A DNA stretch of 64,000 nucleotides from Mycolicibacterium stellerae (GTDB lineage: Bacteria > Actinomycetota > Actinomycetes > Mycobacteriales > Mycobacteriaceae): NCBI RefSeq assembly GCF_003719305.1, contig NZ_RARC01000008.1, positions 124,001-188,000 on the forward strand, given 5' to 3'. The position numbers and the translations under genes are program-made. Below the pieces are notes generated by a model that did no database searches, was not told where the DNA came from, and saw nothing but the letters and a program-made list of their open reading frames with translations. Below, piece by piece: positions 46,151 through 55,352 of this stretch; position 1 is the first letter of the stretch, and each line of letters opens with the position of its first letter.

Positions 46151-48880
46151 ATGGAGCTGATCGATCGCCGCGCCGAATGCGGATTGTTGGACGAAATTCT
46201 GCATGACGGCAGGTCGGGGGAGAGCCGGGTGCTGGTGCTGCACGGTGATCCGGGCGTGGGTAAATCGGCGTTGATGGATTATGTAGTCACGCATGCCGCG
46301 GGCTGCCGCTTACTCCGCGCGGCCGGTGTCGAGTCCGAGATGGAGCTTGCGCATGCCGCAGTGCACCAGTTGTGTGCACCGACGCTGGATCGCCTCGATC
46401 ATCTCCCGCCGCCCCAGCGGGATGCTCTCCGTACCGCGTTTGGCCTGGGCACCGGCCCTGCACCGGATCGGCTGCTGATCGGGCTGGCCGTCTTGAGCCT
46501 TTTGTCAGATGTCGCGGAGGATCAGCCGCTGGTCTGCCTGATCGATGATATGCAATGGCTCGACGCCGCCTCGGCGGAAGTGCTGTCGTTTGTGGCCAAG
46601 CGGCTGGGCGCCGAATCCGTTGTCTTGATCATGGCGACGCGCGTCCTTGACCTCGAAATGTCTAAGTTGCCCAAGTTGGAGCTAACAGGTCTGCGCGACA
46701 CTGACGCCCGGGAGCTGCTGGAAGTGGCATGGGCCGTACCGCTCGACGAGCGGGTGCGCGATCAGATTGTCGCCGAGACACGGGGTAATCCGCTCGCGCT
46801 TCTGGAACTTCCTCGCGATCTAACCGAGTACGAGTTGGTCGCCGGATTCGGGATGCCCAGTGCGCTAAGGCTTTCGGGTCGCATCGAAGAAAGCTATGAG
46901 CGCCGCCTTGCCGCGTTGCCCGAGCGGACCCGACGGCTGTTGTTGATCGCAGCAGCTGAGCCGACAGGTGATCCGATCCTGATGTGGCGAGCCGCGGCTC
47001 GGCTGGGGATCGGCACCGGCGCTGCCTTACCCGCTGTCGCAGACGGCCTGGCAGAGTTCGGCATTCGGGTGCGGTTTCGACATCCGCTCGTACGCTCGGC
47101 GACCTACCGGGCAGCGCCCCTTCAAGAGAGACAGGTGGTGCACCAAGCTCTGGCAGACGTGACCGATCTGGATAGCGACCCGGACCGGCGTGCGTGGCAT
47201 CGGGCACAGGCGGCGCAGGGACCCGACGAGGGTGTCGCCGCTGAGTTGGAGCGCTCCGCTGACCGGGCGCGAGCGCGTGGTGGACTGGCTGCCAGGGCTG
47301 CGTTTCTCGAGCGCGCCATGTTGCTGACGCTCGAACCTGCTCGACGGGCGGAGCGGGCGCTGGCCGCTGCGTCGGCCAAGGTGCACGCGGGTGCTTTCGA
47401 TGCAGCGCTGGATCTGCTGACCATGGCCGAGGGGATGTCGCTCACCGATTTTCAGATTGCCAGCGCCGCCCTCATCCGGGCCCAGCTTGCCTACGTTACC
47501 GGCCGCGGCAGCGACGCCCCGCCGCTGCTGCTGAAGGCCGCTCAACGGCTCGAGCCGATCGACGCGGCATTGTCCCGCGCGACCTACCTGGAGGCCTTAT
47601 CCGCCGCGATCTTCGCTGGAAGATTGGCCGTTGGCGCCGGGGTGCTGGACGTGGCTCGAGCCGTGGAGGCATTACCGCGTGCATCGACTCCGCTACTGTC
47701 CGACCTTCTGCTGGAAGGTCTCGCTACATATTTCATCGACGGCAATGCGGCGGCTCTGCCGATTTTGCGCCGTGCGGTCAGCTGCGCGCACGACGGACCG
47801 TCGTCAGACAACCTACTGAGGTGTTTGTGGCAGGTTGGCATCGCGGCCCTGCACGTCTGGGACGATGAAAGCTGGGAGCGTCTCTCGACGCGTCATGTTG
47901 AGCTTGCCCGGTCCAGCGGCGCGCTGACCGAGCTGCCGCTCGCCCTCACTTCGCGCGTGGTCATGCATGTATTCGCAGGCGAACTGAATGCCGCAGAAAT
48001 ACTCGTACGCGAGGTGCAGTCGGTGACCGAGGCGACCGGTAGCAGCCTCTCTCCTAACGGCGCAATCGCACTCGCCGCATTTCGCGGCGACCGAGCTGCG
48101 GTAGCGGCATTGACGGCGGCCACGACCAAGGATGCGACGACCCGAGGGGAGGGCATCGGACTAACCGTCGCCGAGTGGACAACCGCGGTGCTGAACAACG
48201 GCCTCGGCCGTTACGGTGACGCCATCGTCGCTGTGCGACACACCGCCGAAGAGCCCGTATTCGGCAGTGTGTCGAGCTGGGCCGCCGCCGAGCTCGTCGA
48301 AGCAGGCGTACGCAGCGGCGCGACGGAAATCGCAGCCGATGCTCTTAGTCGCCTTGCCGAGATCACAGGTCCCAGTAACACTGATTGGGCGCTTGGCGTC
48401 GAAGCGCGGGCACGCGCGCTGCTGAGCGACGGTGCAGAAGCTGAGCGTTTGTATCGCAGCGCGATCGAGCGACTTGGTCGTACCCGCATCCGCACAGAAC
48501 TCGCCCGCGCCCGTCTGCTTTATGGGGAATGGTTGCGCCGGGAGCGCCGCCGCATCGATGCGCGCACGCAGTTGCGCTTCGCGCACGACATGTTCGACGA
48601 GATGGGAATGGAGGCGTTCGCCGAGCGGGCCCGCCGTGAGCTGCTTGCCACCGGGGAGACCGCCCGTAAGCGCACCGCGGCCCTGAACGGCCCACAGTTG
48701 ACGGCGCAGGAAGCACAGATCGCGCGATTGGCTGCCGATGGGCTGACCAACCCGGAGATCGGGGCGCGCCTGTTCATCAGCCCTAAGACCGTCCAGTACC
48801 ACCTGAGCAACGTTTTCCCCAAGCTCGGCATCAGCTCACGTAGCCAGCTCCATGAAGCGCTGATAAGCGAGCGGCGCTAG
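46151..48880 (+). CDS. Large ATP-binding LuxR-family (LAL) regulator 1
   Basis: The 909-residue protein has an N-terminal STAND/AAA ATPase (Walker A HGDPGVGKSA at 31-40, Walker B LVCLIDDMQWLD at 127-138), a long helical TPR-like middle and a C-terminal LuxR helix-turn-helix (~848-904, LTNPEIGARLFISPKTVQYH). MalT-like LAL proteins activate transcription when a small ligand and ATP drive oligomerisation. ATG 46151 follows AGGTGGGA. It is convergent with a clear paralogue. Confidence 0.9.
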   Translation: MELIDRRAECGLLDEILHDGRSGESRVLVLHGDPGVGKSALMDYVVTHAAGCRLLRAAGVESEMELAHAAVHQLCAPTLDRLDHLPPPQRDALRTAFGLGTGPAPDRLLIGLAVLSLLSDVAEDQPLVCLIDDMQWLDAASAEVLSFVAKRLGAESVVLIMATRVLDLEMSKLPKLELTGLRDTDARELLEVAWAVPLDERVRDQIVAETRGNPLALLELPRDLTEYELVAGFGMPSALRLSGRIEESYERRLAALPERTRRLLLIAAAEPTGDPILMWRAAARLGIGTGAALPAVADGLAEFGIRVRFRHPLVRSATYRAAPLQERQVVHQALADVTDLDSDPDRRAWHRAQAAQGPDEGVAAELERSADRARARGGLAARAAFLERAMLLTLEPARRAERALAAASAKVHAGAFDAALDLLTMAEGMSLTDFQIASAALIRAQLAYVTGRGSDAPPLLLKAAQRLEPIDAALSRATYLEALSAAIFAGRLAVGAGVLDVARAVEALPRASTPLLSDLLLEGLATYFIDGNAAALPILRRAVSCAHDGPSSDNLLRCLWQVGIAALHVWDDESWERLSTRHVELARSSGALTELPLALTSRVVMHVFAGELNAAEILVREVQSVTEATGSSLSPNGAIALAAFRGDRAAVAALTAATTKDATTRGEGIGLTVAEWTTAVLNNGLGRYGDAIVAVRHTAEEPVFGSVSSWAAAELVEAGVRSGATEIAADALSRLAEITGPSNTDWALGVEARARALLSDGAEAERLYRSAIERLGRTRIRTELARARLLYGEWLRRERRRIDARTQLRFAHDMFDEMGMEAFAERARRELLATGETARKRTAALNGPQLTAQEAQIARLAADGLTNPEIGARLFISPKTVQYHLSNVFPKLGISSRSQLHEALISERR

Positions 48881-49022
48881 CAAGAGGGCCCAGTTCGGCC
48901 CAATGACTCGTCAGCCGGCTGGGTGCCGGCCAGGCACGGGCCGATGCGAAATCAGTGTCCGCGTCGCAGGAGAGCTCGATGTGTAGCGACCGGCGTGAAA
49001 GGATACGAGCCGTGAACATCGG

Positions 49023-51815
49023 CTAGACAAGGACGCCGACAAGCTGACTGCGCGAGGTGATTTCGAGCTTCACGAAGACTTTGCTCAGGTGGTACTGGAC
49101 GGTCTTAGGGCTGATGAACAGGCGCGCCCCGATCTCGGGATTCGACAAGCCGTCCCGCGCCAGTCGGGCTACCTGTCGCTCGTGCGTGGTCAAGTCCGCG
49201 GTTCCCGCGGTGAGTGTGCGCTTTCGAGCGGCGCCGCCGATGGCGAGCAGCTCCCGCTGAGCCCGATCGGCGAATGCCGCCATACCCATCTCGTCGAGCA
49301 TTTGACGGGCCGTGCCTAGATATTCGCGCGCATCGCTGCGCCGACGTTCGCGTCTCAACCACTCGCCGTATAGCAGGTACGTGCGGGCGAGTTCGGTACG
49401 GACGCGGCTGGGGCCGAGATGAGCGATCGCTTCTTTATAGTGGCGCTCGGCATCCTCGCCTTCGGCCAACAGCGCCCGCGAGCGCGCCTCGACCCCAAGC
49501 GCCCACGCGGTGCCACTGGCTCCCGTCATCTCGGTGATCCAGCGAGTTGCCTCCGCCGCCGCCTCGACCATTCCGCTGTAAACCGCTGCCTCGATGAACT
49601 CGGCAGCGGCCCAGTTCGCCACGCCCGGATACCGGATGTCCGGGTACTCCTGGTGATAGAGGGCTTGCTTCGCGGCCGCCATTGCCTCCGAGTAGTTGCC
49701 CAGGCCGTTGTAAAGTACAGCCCTCGTCCACTCGGCGACCGCTACCGAAATCCCCTCGCCTCGCTGCGGCGCCTCTGCGGCTGTCTGTTCGACGAGGGCG
49801 AGGGTCTGTGCCCGCTGGCCGCGCATCGCGGCAAGCCTCATGCCGGCGTAGGGTGCGAGACCGATTCCGGTGGCTTCGGTCACCGTGTGCTGTTCGTCGA
49901 CCAGCGCGCTCACGGTGGTCAGATCACCGACGAACGACAGCATGAGGGCGCGCGTGCTCAAGGCAAGGGGGAGCTCGTTTACCGCGCCGGCCTTGCGCGC
50001 CAGCTGTAGGTAGCGGGCGGAGAGCGCGTCCCAATCCTCGTCATCCCACAGATGGAGGGCTGCAAGGTTGATCAGCCACATCCAGCGCAGCTCTTCGTCG
50101 AGCGACATACCGCTTCCGAAGGCGGCCAGCGCCGCTCGCAGGTCGGCCGCGCCTGCCGGGTATCCGTAGGAGAAGTTCGCGGCCAACCCGTCCAGCAGGA
50201 GATCCGGCGCGCGGGGCGGATGCGCTGGGCGCGGGGCTGTGGCAGCGGACCGGGCCGCCTCGAGGACGTGGCCACCGGGCGTGGCCAGGCGACCGGCGAA
50301 GGCGGCCGCGGAAATGGCGTCGAGGTAGGTCTCTCTGGCGAGGCTCGGCTCGATCGGGTGGAATCGGCGGGCGGCCCTGAGTAGGAGAAGCGGAGCTTCA
50401 CCTCCGCGGCTCGTGGCGAACGCGAGCTGAGCGCGCACGAGGTCGACGCGGGCTTGTTGCAGCTCGCTGAGCGGTCCGGTCTCGGTCGCCGCCAGCAGGT
50501 TCGTCGCCGCCTCAAACGCGCCGGCCTGCAGCTTTGTTCCTGCCGCAGCGAGCGCTCGTTCAACCTTTCGATCCTCGTCGAGCGTCAGCAGCGTGGCGCG
50601 TTCGAGGAACGCGGCCGCGGCGGCCAGCCCGCCCCGCGCCTGTGCGTGCTCAGCCGACAGCACCAGCTCCGCTGCGATGTTCTCGTCGGGTCCGCTAGCA
50701 GCCTCGGCTAGGTGCCAGATTCGGCGGTCGGGGTCTAAGGCCCTGTCGGTGGCCTGCGCCAGTGCACCGTGCACGGCCTGCCGTTGCGCAGACAATGCCG
50801 AGGAGTAGATAACCGAGCGCACCAGTGGATGCCGGAACCGCACGCGGGAGGCGATCTCGGCGAGACCTGATTCGACAGCAGGACCCGCCGCGGCGGCCTC
50901 AATCCCTAGCTGCTCAGCCGCCCGCCATACGAGCGCCGAATCCCCGGTCGGGTCCGCGGCCGCGAGCAGTAGCAGCCGCTGAGTTTCGGGCGGGAGTGCG
51001 GTGATGCGGCGTCGGAAGCTCGTCTCGACGTCACCCGAGACAGACGCCGCACCGGGTAAGGCGAACCCGCCGGCCAGCTCTGCGGCCGTCAGGCCTCGTG
51101 AGATCTCGAGCAATGCCAGCGGATTGCCGAGCGACTCGGCGACGATCTGGTCGCGGACCCGGCTGTCCATCGGCCCGACCAGCGCAGAGTCCAGTAACTC
51201 CCGTGCATCCGCAACCGGCAGGCCGGTGACGTGTAGCTCAGCCAGGGCCGTCAGTTCTTTACCGGGCACTCGCACGCCGAAGGCCATGCCGACTGACTCC
51301 GCCCCGAGGCGGCGGGCGACAAAAGCCAGGACGTTCGCCGAGGAGCTGTCAACCCATTGCTCGTCATCGATCACGCACAGCAGCGGCCGCCGCTCGGCCG
51401 CGTCCGATAAAAGGCTCAAGACCGCGAGTCCGATCAGGAACTGGTCCGGGGCCGGCCCCGCACTCATGCCGAACGCGGACCGTAGGGCGTCGCGCTGGGG
51501 CACCGGGAGGCCGTCGAGGTGATCCAGCAACGGCGCGCACAGTTGATGCAGCCCAGCGAACGCGAGCTCCATCTCTGACTGGACGCCCGCCGCGCGGGCG
51601 ATCTGGCACCCTGTGGCCTGGCCGGCCAGGTATTCCAGCAGCGCCGTCTTTCCTACGCCAGCGTCTCCGTACACCACCAGTGACCGGCTCTCACCGTTGC
51701 GTATCGCCGCCACTAGCTGGTCGAGGGTTCGGCGTTCCGCGCGACGGCCCGTCAAGCTCGCCGCAACGCCCCCCTCCGATGAATGCACGGGAACGACGGT
51801 ACTGGTGGCCTTCAC
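49023..51815 (-). CDS. Large ATP-binding LuxR-family (LAL) regulator 2
   Basis: The 930-residue protein is a paralogue of the neighbouring LAL regulator, with Walker A GDAGVGKTAL (50-59), Walker B LLCVIDDEQWVD, a TPR-like central region and a C-terminal LuxR domain (LSNPEIGARLFISPKTVQYH). Differences include an extra ~20-residue N-terminus and EQW for MQW after Walker B. It starts at GTG 51815. The two genes face each other, ending 142 bases apart. Targets are unknown. Confidence 0.9.
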   Translation of the reverse strand: MKATSTVVPVHSSEGGVAASLTGRRAERRTLDQLVAAIRNGESRSLVVYGDAGVGKTALLEYLAGQATGCQIARAAGVQSEMELAFAGLHQLCAPLLDHLDGLPVPQRDALRSAFGMSAGPAPDQFLIGLAVLSLLSDAAERRPLLCVIDDEQWVDSSSANVLAFVARRLGAESVGMAFGVRVPGKELTALAELHVTGLPVADARELLDSALVGPMDSRVRDQIVAESLGNPLALLEISRGLTAAELAGGFALPGAASVSGDVETSFRRRITALPPETQRLLLLAAADPTGDSALVWRAAEQLGIEAAAAGPAVESGLAEIASRVRFRHPLVRSVIYSSALSAQRQAVHGALAQATDRALDPDRRIWHLAEAASGPDENIAAELVLSAEHAQARGGLAAAAAFLERATLLTLDEDRKVERALAAAGTKLQAGAFEAATNLLAATETGPLSELQQARVDLVRAQLAFATSRGGEAPLLLLRAARRFHPIEPSLARETYLDAISAAAFAGRLATPGGHVLEAARSAATAPRPAHPPRAPDLLLDGLAANFSYGYPAGAADLRAALAAFGSGMSLDEELRWMWLINLAALHLWDDEDWDALSARYLQLARKAGAVNELPLALSTRALMLSFVGDLTTVSALVDEQHTVTEATGIGLAPYAGMRLAAMRGQRAQTLALVEQTAAEAPQRGEGISVAVAEWTRAVLYNGLGNYSEAMAAAKQALYHQEYPDIRYPGVANWAAAEFIEAAVYSGMVEAAAEATRWITEMTGASGTAWALGVEARSRALLAEGEDAERHYKEAIAHLGPSRVRTELARTYLLYGEWLRRERRRSDAREYLGTARQMLDEMGMAAFADRAQRELLAIGGAARKRTLTAGTADLTTHERQVARLARDGLSNPEIGARLFISPKTVQYHLSKVFVKLEITSRSQLVGVLV

Positions 51816-52769
51816 CGACTGCTAGGCCACAACGACAGCGAATAAGCCGTCGGGTCACATCCTGGCTAAGCGACCCCTTCGACAGGGGTGCGATACTGCC
51901 GCTTCCGATCACGGCCATGTACCGATGCCCGATGGCCCGCGGCTAGCGTGCAGTCGCCCGCCAGACGTCGGACCGCGTAATCATCGCGCCCTAAACAATC
52001 ATTCAGCCAGCAACAAACTCGAGCACACGCGCCATCGGCTGCGATCGGTAAGGTACCCGGTCCAGCGTTGTCGGCGCTGCCGTAGCTCATCTTTTTTTCG
52101 CCGTCGATGGACTCTCAGACAGACGGGTGAAGACGACAGCCGATCGCATCACACATGCCCGGTGGGCAGCAGCGTTGGGCCGGACCCGCAGGGTGGGAGA
52201 ACCGACCCACCCGGCGCCAGGGTCGGTGCACCATGGCAGTAGTCATCGGTTTCCCTTTGCTTCTTGCGCCTGTCGTGGCCGGGCTCCCAAGGGCCCCAGG
52301 CTTCCCGCGTGTTGGAACCGGCCGCAGGGCTCGGCACGTCGTCCGCGGCGTTGTGTCTCGAATGTCCGTGCGAGAGTCGAATAGGATCCTGCCTCGAGTA
52401 CCAACCCGAAAACCGGCGCGGAATGGCGATGCGGCGCCAGCCCGGCGTCGGCCGGTGTTTAACGGCGGCAGCGGCGCCTGGGCAGGCGCGGCGACACGCG
52501 GTGGCTGTTGTGGTCTCGACGACAACGACGTGTTTCGGCTGCAACCCGATGAAGCCCAGTTCATTAATTGCCGCAGTTACCGTGGTGATTTGCGTTATAG
52601 GAGATATGACGCTTGGACGGTATCGCCGACAGCGGGCATCGTGGATCGGCGCGCCCCGTATGCACTCGCTCGCGAGGAGCCGGTGCTCCCAAAGCTGCGA
52701 GAGGCCGGCCTCCGCGTCCCGGTTGGCGTGCATCGCTGACCGCGTGCAGTCTGCACCGCGAGCACTGAC
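51816..52769. other. Long intergenic region upstream of LAL regulator 2 and the MocR gene
   Basis: About 950 bases without a gene I can support. It holds the divergent promoters of both regulators, a hairpin word ACCCCTGTCGAAGGGGT (minus strand, near 51880) and an ATG with a good AGGAG at 52608 that opens a 57-codon frame overlapping the MocR start. The several overlapping frames of 100-190 codons lack consistent codon bias and look like shadows or decayed sequence. Confidence 0.5.
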
Positions 52770-54182
52770 ATGGACGTAACGACAGGACCGGGTAGCTCGG
52801 TCGCTGGTTTGGATCTATTCCTGGATCGCGCTGGGGGCCGGGTGCGTAACAGTGTGATGGACGCCATTCGCGATGCGATCCGTTCGGGGCGGTTAGTGCC
52901 GGGGACCCGGTTGCCGTCAAGCCGCGCGTTGTCCGCCGACCTCGGTGTGGCGAGGAATACCGTGGCGCGTGCGTATGCCGAACTCATCGCCGAGGGCTGG
53001 TTGACGTCGCAGCATGGCTCAAGCACCGTGGTTTCCCCACGTACGGCCGAGGCGATCCGGTCCATCGCCGCACCGCCCAGGCGCCGGGCGGCGCGCCTGT
53101 TGGACCACGACTTGCGGCCCGGCCATCCTGACCTGTCGTCGTTTCCACGGGCGGCGTGGAGCCGTGCGGTCAAGCGCGCGTTGGACGCGGCACCATCTGA
53201 GGCTTTCGGCTACGCCGACCCGCATGGCCGGCCGGAGCTTCGTCTCGCCCTTGCCCAGTATCTGGCCCGCGCTCGGGGAGTTCGGGCCCGACCGTGCAAC
53301 ATCGTTGTGTGCTGCGGGGCCGCTGAAGGACTGAGGCTCGTCGCCGGTGCTTTGACAGACGGCGGCGTCGCCGCCGTCGCCGTCGAGGCGTTTGGCCTGT
53401 CCACACAGTGGGCGTCGCTGACCAGAACGGGGTTACGTTGCCCGCCATTGACTGTGGACTCCGATGGTGCTGACGTCAGAGCACTGGAGAACATGGCAGA
53501 CGTGGGGGGTGTGCTGCTCACGCCGTCGCACCAATTCCCGCTCGGTGTGTCGTTGCATTCCGACCGCCGCGCGGGGGTTATCGATTGGGCGCGACGAACT
53601 GGTGGAGTGATCATCGAGGATGACTACGACGGAGAGTTTCGCTACGACCGCAGGCCCGTCGGCGCGCTGCACGGCGGCGATCCTGAACGCGTCATTTATA
53701 TGGGTACGGTGAGCAAGTCGCTGGCGCCGGGGCTTCGGCTCGGCTGGTTGGTATTGCCCGAACGACTCGTCGACGCGGTGGTCCGGCAGAAGGGTGAAAC
53801 CGAGGAGACCTCCGGCTTCGTCGAACAGTTGGCGATGGCCGAATTCATTGTGTCGGGTTCCTATGACCGACACATTCGCACCATGCGCGCCCAGTACCGG
53901 CGCCGTCGCGAGCAACTCGTCGTCGCCGTCGCCCGGTCATCACCGAAGAGCACGGTGGCTGGGATGCCTGCGGGCCTGCAGGTGGTGCTCGAGCTGGCCG
54001 GTGGCGACGAGAGCGCGCTGGTCCGTCAACTCGGGTGGCGACAACTTGGCGTCCAGGGACTTGACTTCTTTCGGCACCCGGAAGTCGACGACGAGCGCGA
54101 CGGTTTGGTGATCGGCTTTGCAGCACCCGCACCGAGTGCATGGTCAGCAGCTTTGGATGCCTTGACTGGACTGCTGCCGTGA
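52770..54182 (+). CDS. MocR/PdxR-type GntR regulator with aminotransferase domain
   Basis: The 470-residue protein joins a GntR winged helix (~25-90, AIRSGRLVPGTRLPSSRALS and GVARNTVARAYAELIAEGWL) to a class I aminotransferase-like domain (~115-468) with EDDYDGEFRYD and the PLP lysine in VSKSLAPGLRLGW. MocR proteins sense PLP or amino compounds and usually control neighbouring genes. It precedes the MDR/ligase/glycosyltransferase cluster on the same strand and is a likely regulator of it. Confidence 0.9.
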   Translation: MDVTTGPGSSVAGLDLFLDRAGGRVRNSVMDAIRDAIRSGRLVPGTRLPSSRALSADLGVARNTVARAYAELIAEGWLTSQHGSSTVVSPRTAEAIRSIAAPPRRRAARLLDHDLRPGHPDLSSFPRAAWSRAVKRALDAAPSEAFGYADPHGRPELRLALAQYLARARGVRARPCNIVVCCGAAEGLRLVAGALTDGGVAAVAVEAFGLSTQWASLTRTGLRCPPLTVDSDGADVRALENMADVGGVLLTPSHQFPLGVSLHSDRRAGVIDWARRTGGVIIEDDYDGEFRYDRRPVGALHGGDPERVIYMGTVSKSLAPGLRLGWLVLPERLVDAVVRQKGETEETSGFVEQLAMAEFIVSGSYDRHIRTMRAQYRRRREQLVVAVARSSPKSTVAGMPAGLQVVLELAGGDESALVRQLGWRQLGVQGLDFFRHPEVDDERDGLVIGFAAPAPSAWSAALDALTGLLP

Positions 54183-54192
54183 CACTCGGATC

Positions 54193-54225
54193 AAGTGGCC
54201 CCGTATCGCGGCGGCTAAGTGGCCC
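54193..54225. repeat. Direct repeats AAGTGGCCC, possible insertion-sequence end
   Basis: AAGTGGCCC occurs at 54193-54201 and 54217-54225, 24 bases apart, just after the MocR stop. Multiple short repeats of this kind occur at the ends of IS21-family elements. No transposase gene is beside them, so this may be a remnant end or coincidence. Confidence 0.35.
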
Positions 54226-54408
54226 ACGTTGAGCGCGATGCCGTACTTAGCGTGGAAAGCGTGATAGTCGCAGGCAACGCCAGGATCACCGAACCCGCTT
54301 TCTTGCGGTCTGCGTCTGCGCTGCCGGAGTGGACATGATCACGATGCTCGACCCGCAAGAGACGGCGCCGCGCGATTCCTTGCGTCGTCCAAGTGCTCGG
54401 GGACTCGT

Positions 54409-55352
54409 GTGATGAAGAGGATGCAAGCGATCATCGCGCGTGAGCGCGCTGCCGGTATTGGCGGCCTCGCGCTAGCGCAGGTGCCCTACCCCCACGCTGC
54501 CGAGAACGATGTCATTGTCAGGGTGTGTGCGGCGGGCTTCACCCCCGGCGAACTTGACTGGCCAGGCAGTTGGACCGATCGGGCTGGGCGTGACCGTACG
54601 CCGACCATTCCCGGCCACGGGGCATCCGGGGTGGTCACCGAGTTGGGTTATGGGACCACGGGACTGTATGTCGGCCAACGAGTCTTCGGGATTACCGACT
54701 GGTGCCGCAACGGCACGCTGGCCGAATTCGTGGCGGTGGAAGCACGCAACCTTGCGCCGCTGGAGCCCGGAGTTGATCCCATTCTGGCCGCTGCCCTGCC
54801 GATCTCTGGCCTGACCGCATGGCAGGGGCTCTTCGTTCACGGACGACTCGCGGCGGCCAGACGATTATCATCCACGACGCCGCCGGAGCCGTTGGCTCGG
54901 TCGCTGTGCAATTGGCCCGTGAGGCGGGGGCTCGGGTGATCGGTACCGGCCGCGCGGCCCACCGCCAGACCGTGCTCGATGTGGGCGCCCATTACTTCGT
55001 GGACCTGCACCACAACCGGCTAGAGGACATCGGCGAAGTCGACATGGTGTTCGACGTGATCGGCGGTCAAACCCTCCATCGCTCGGCGACGTTGGTCCGT
55101 TCGGGCGGTGCGCTCGTCAGCATCACTGAACCAACGCCGGTTCCTACCGGAATCGCACGGGTCATATTTTTCGTCGTCGAACCCGATGGAATGGAGCTTG
55201 TGGCGCTGGAGCGCCGGCTTCGAGATGGGCGGCTGAGGCCACGCGTCGGAGCGATCTATTCCCTCGAAGATGCTCTTGCAGCATTCGACCCGACCCGCCA
55301 CAGTCGCGGCAAGACGATCATCCGCGTCATCGACGATGGGGATGGCGAGTGA
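54409..55352 (+). pseudogene. MDR-family quinone oxidoreductase, frameshifted
   Basis: Two frames together give a medium-chain NADPH:quinone oxidoreductase. The first (from 54409) supplies the catalytic half (FTPGELDWPG, GYGTTGLYVGQRVFG, ALPISGLTAWQGLFVH) and the second (to 55352) the nucleotide-binding half (TIIIHDAAGAVGSVAVQLAR, VDMVFDVIGGQTL). The break lies around 54837-54860, where a base appears lost compared with the paralogue at 61422-62360. About three quarters of the first ~140 residues match that paralogue by hand alignment. A sequencing error cannot be excluded. It overlaps the ligase start by GTGA. Confidence 0.82.

Noticed and set aside
52155..52739. 194-codon plus-strand frame upstream of MocR
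   Set aside because: Competes with several frames of similar length on both strands, lacks a domain and has no consistent third-position GC bias.
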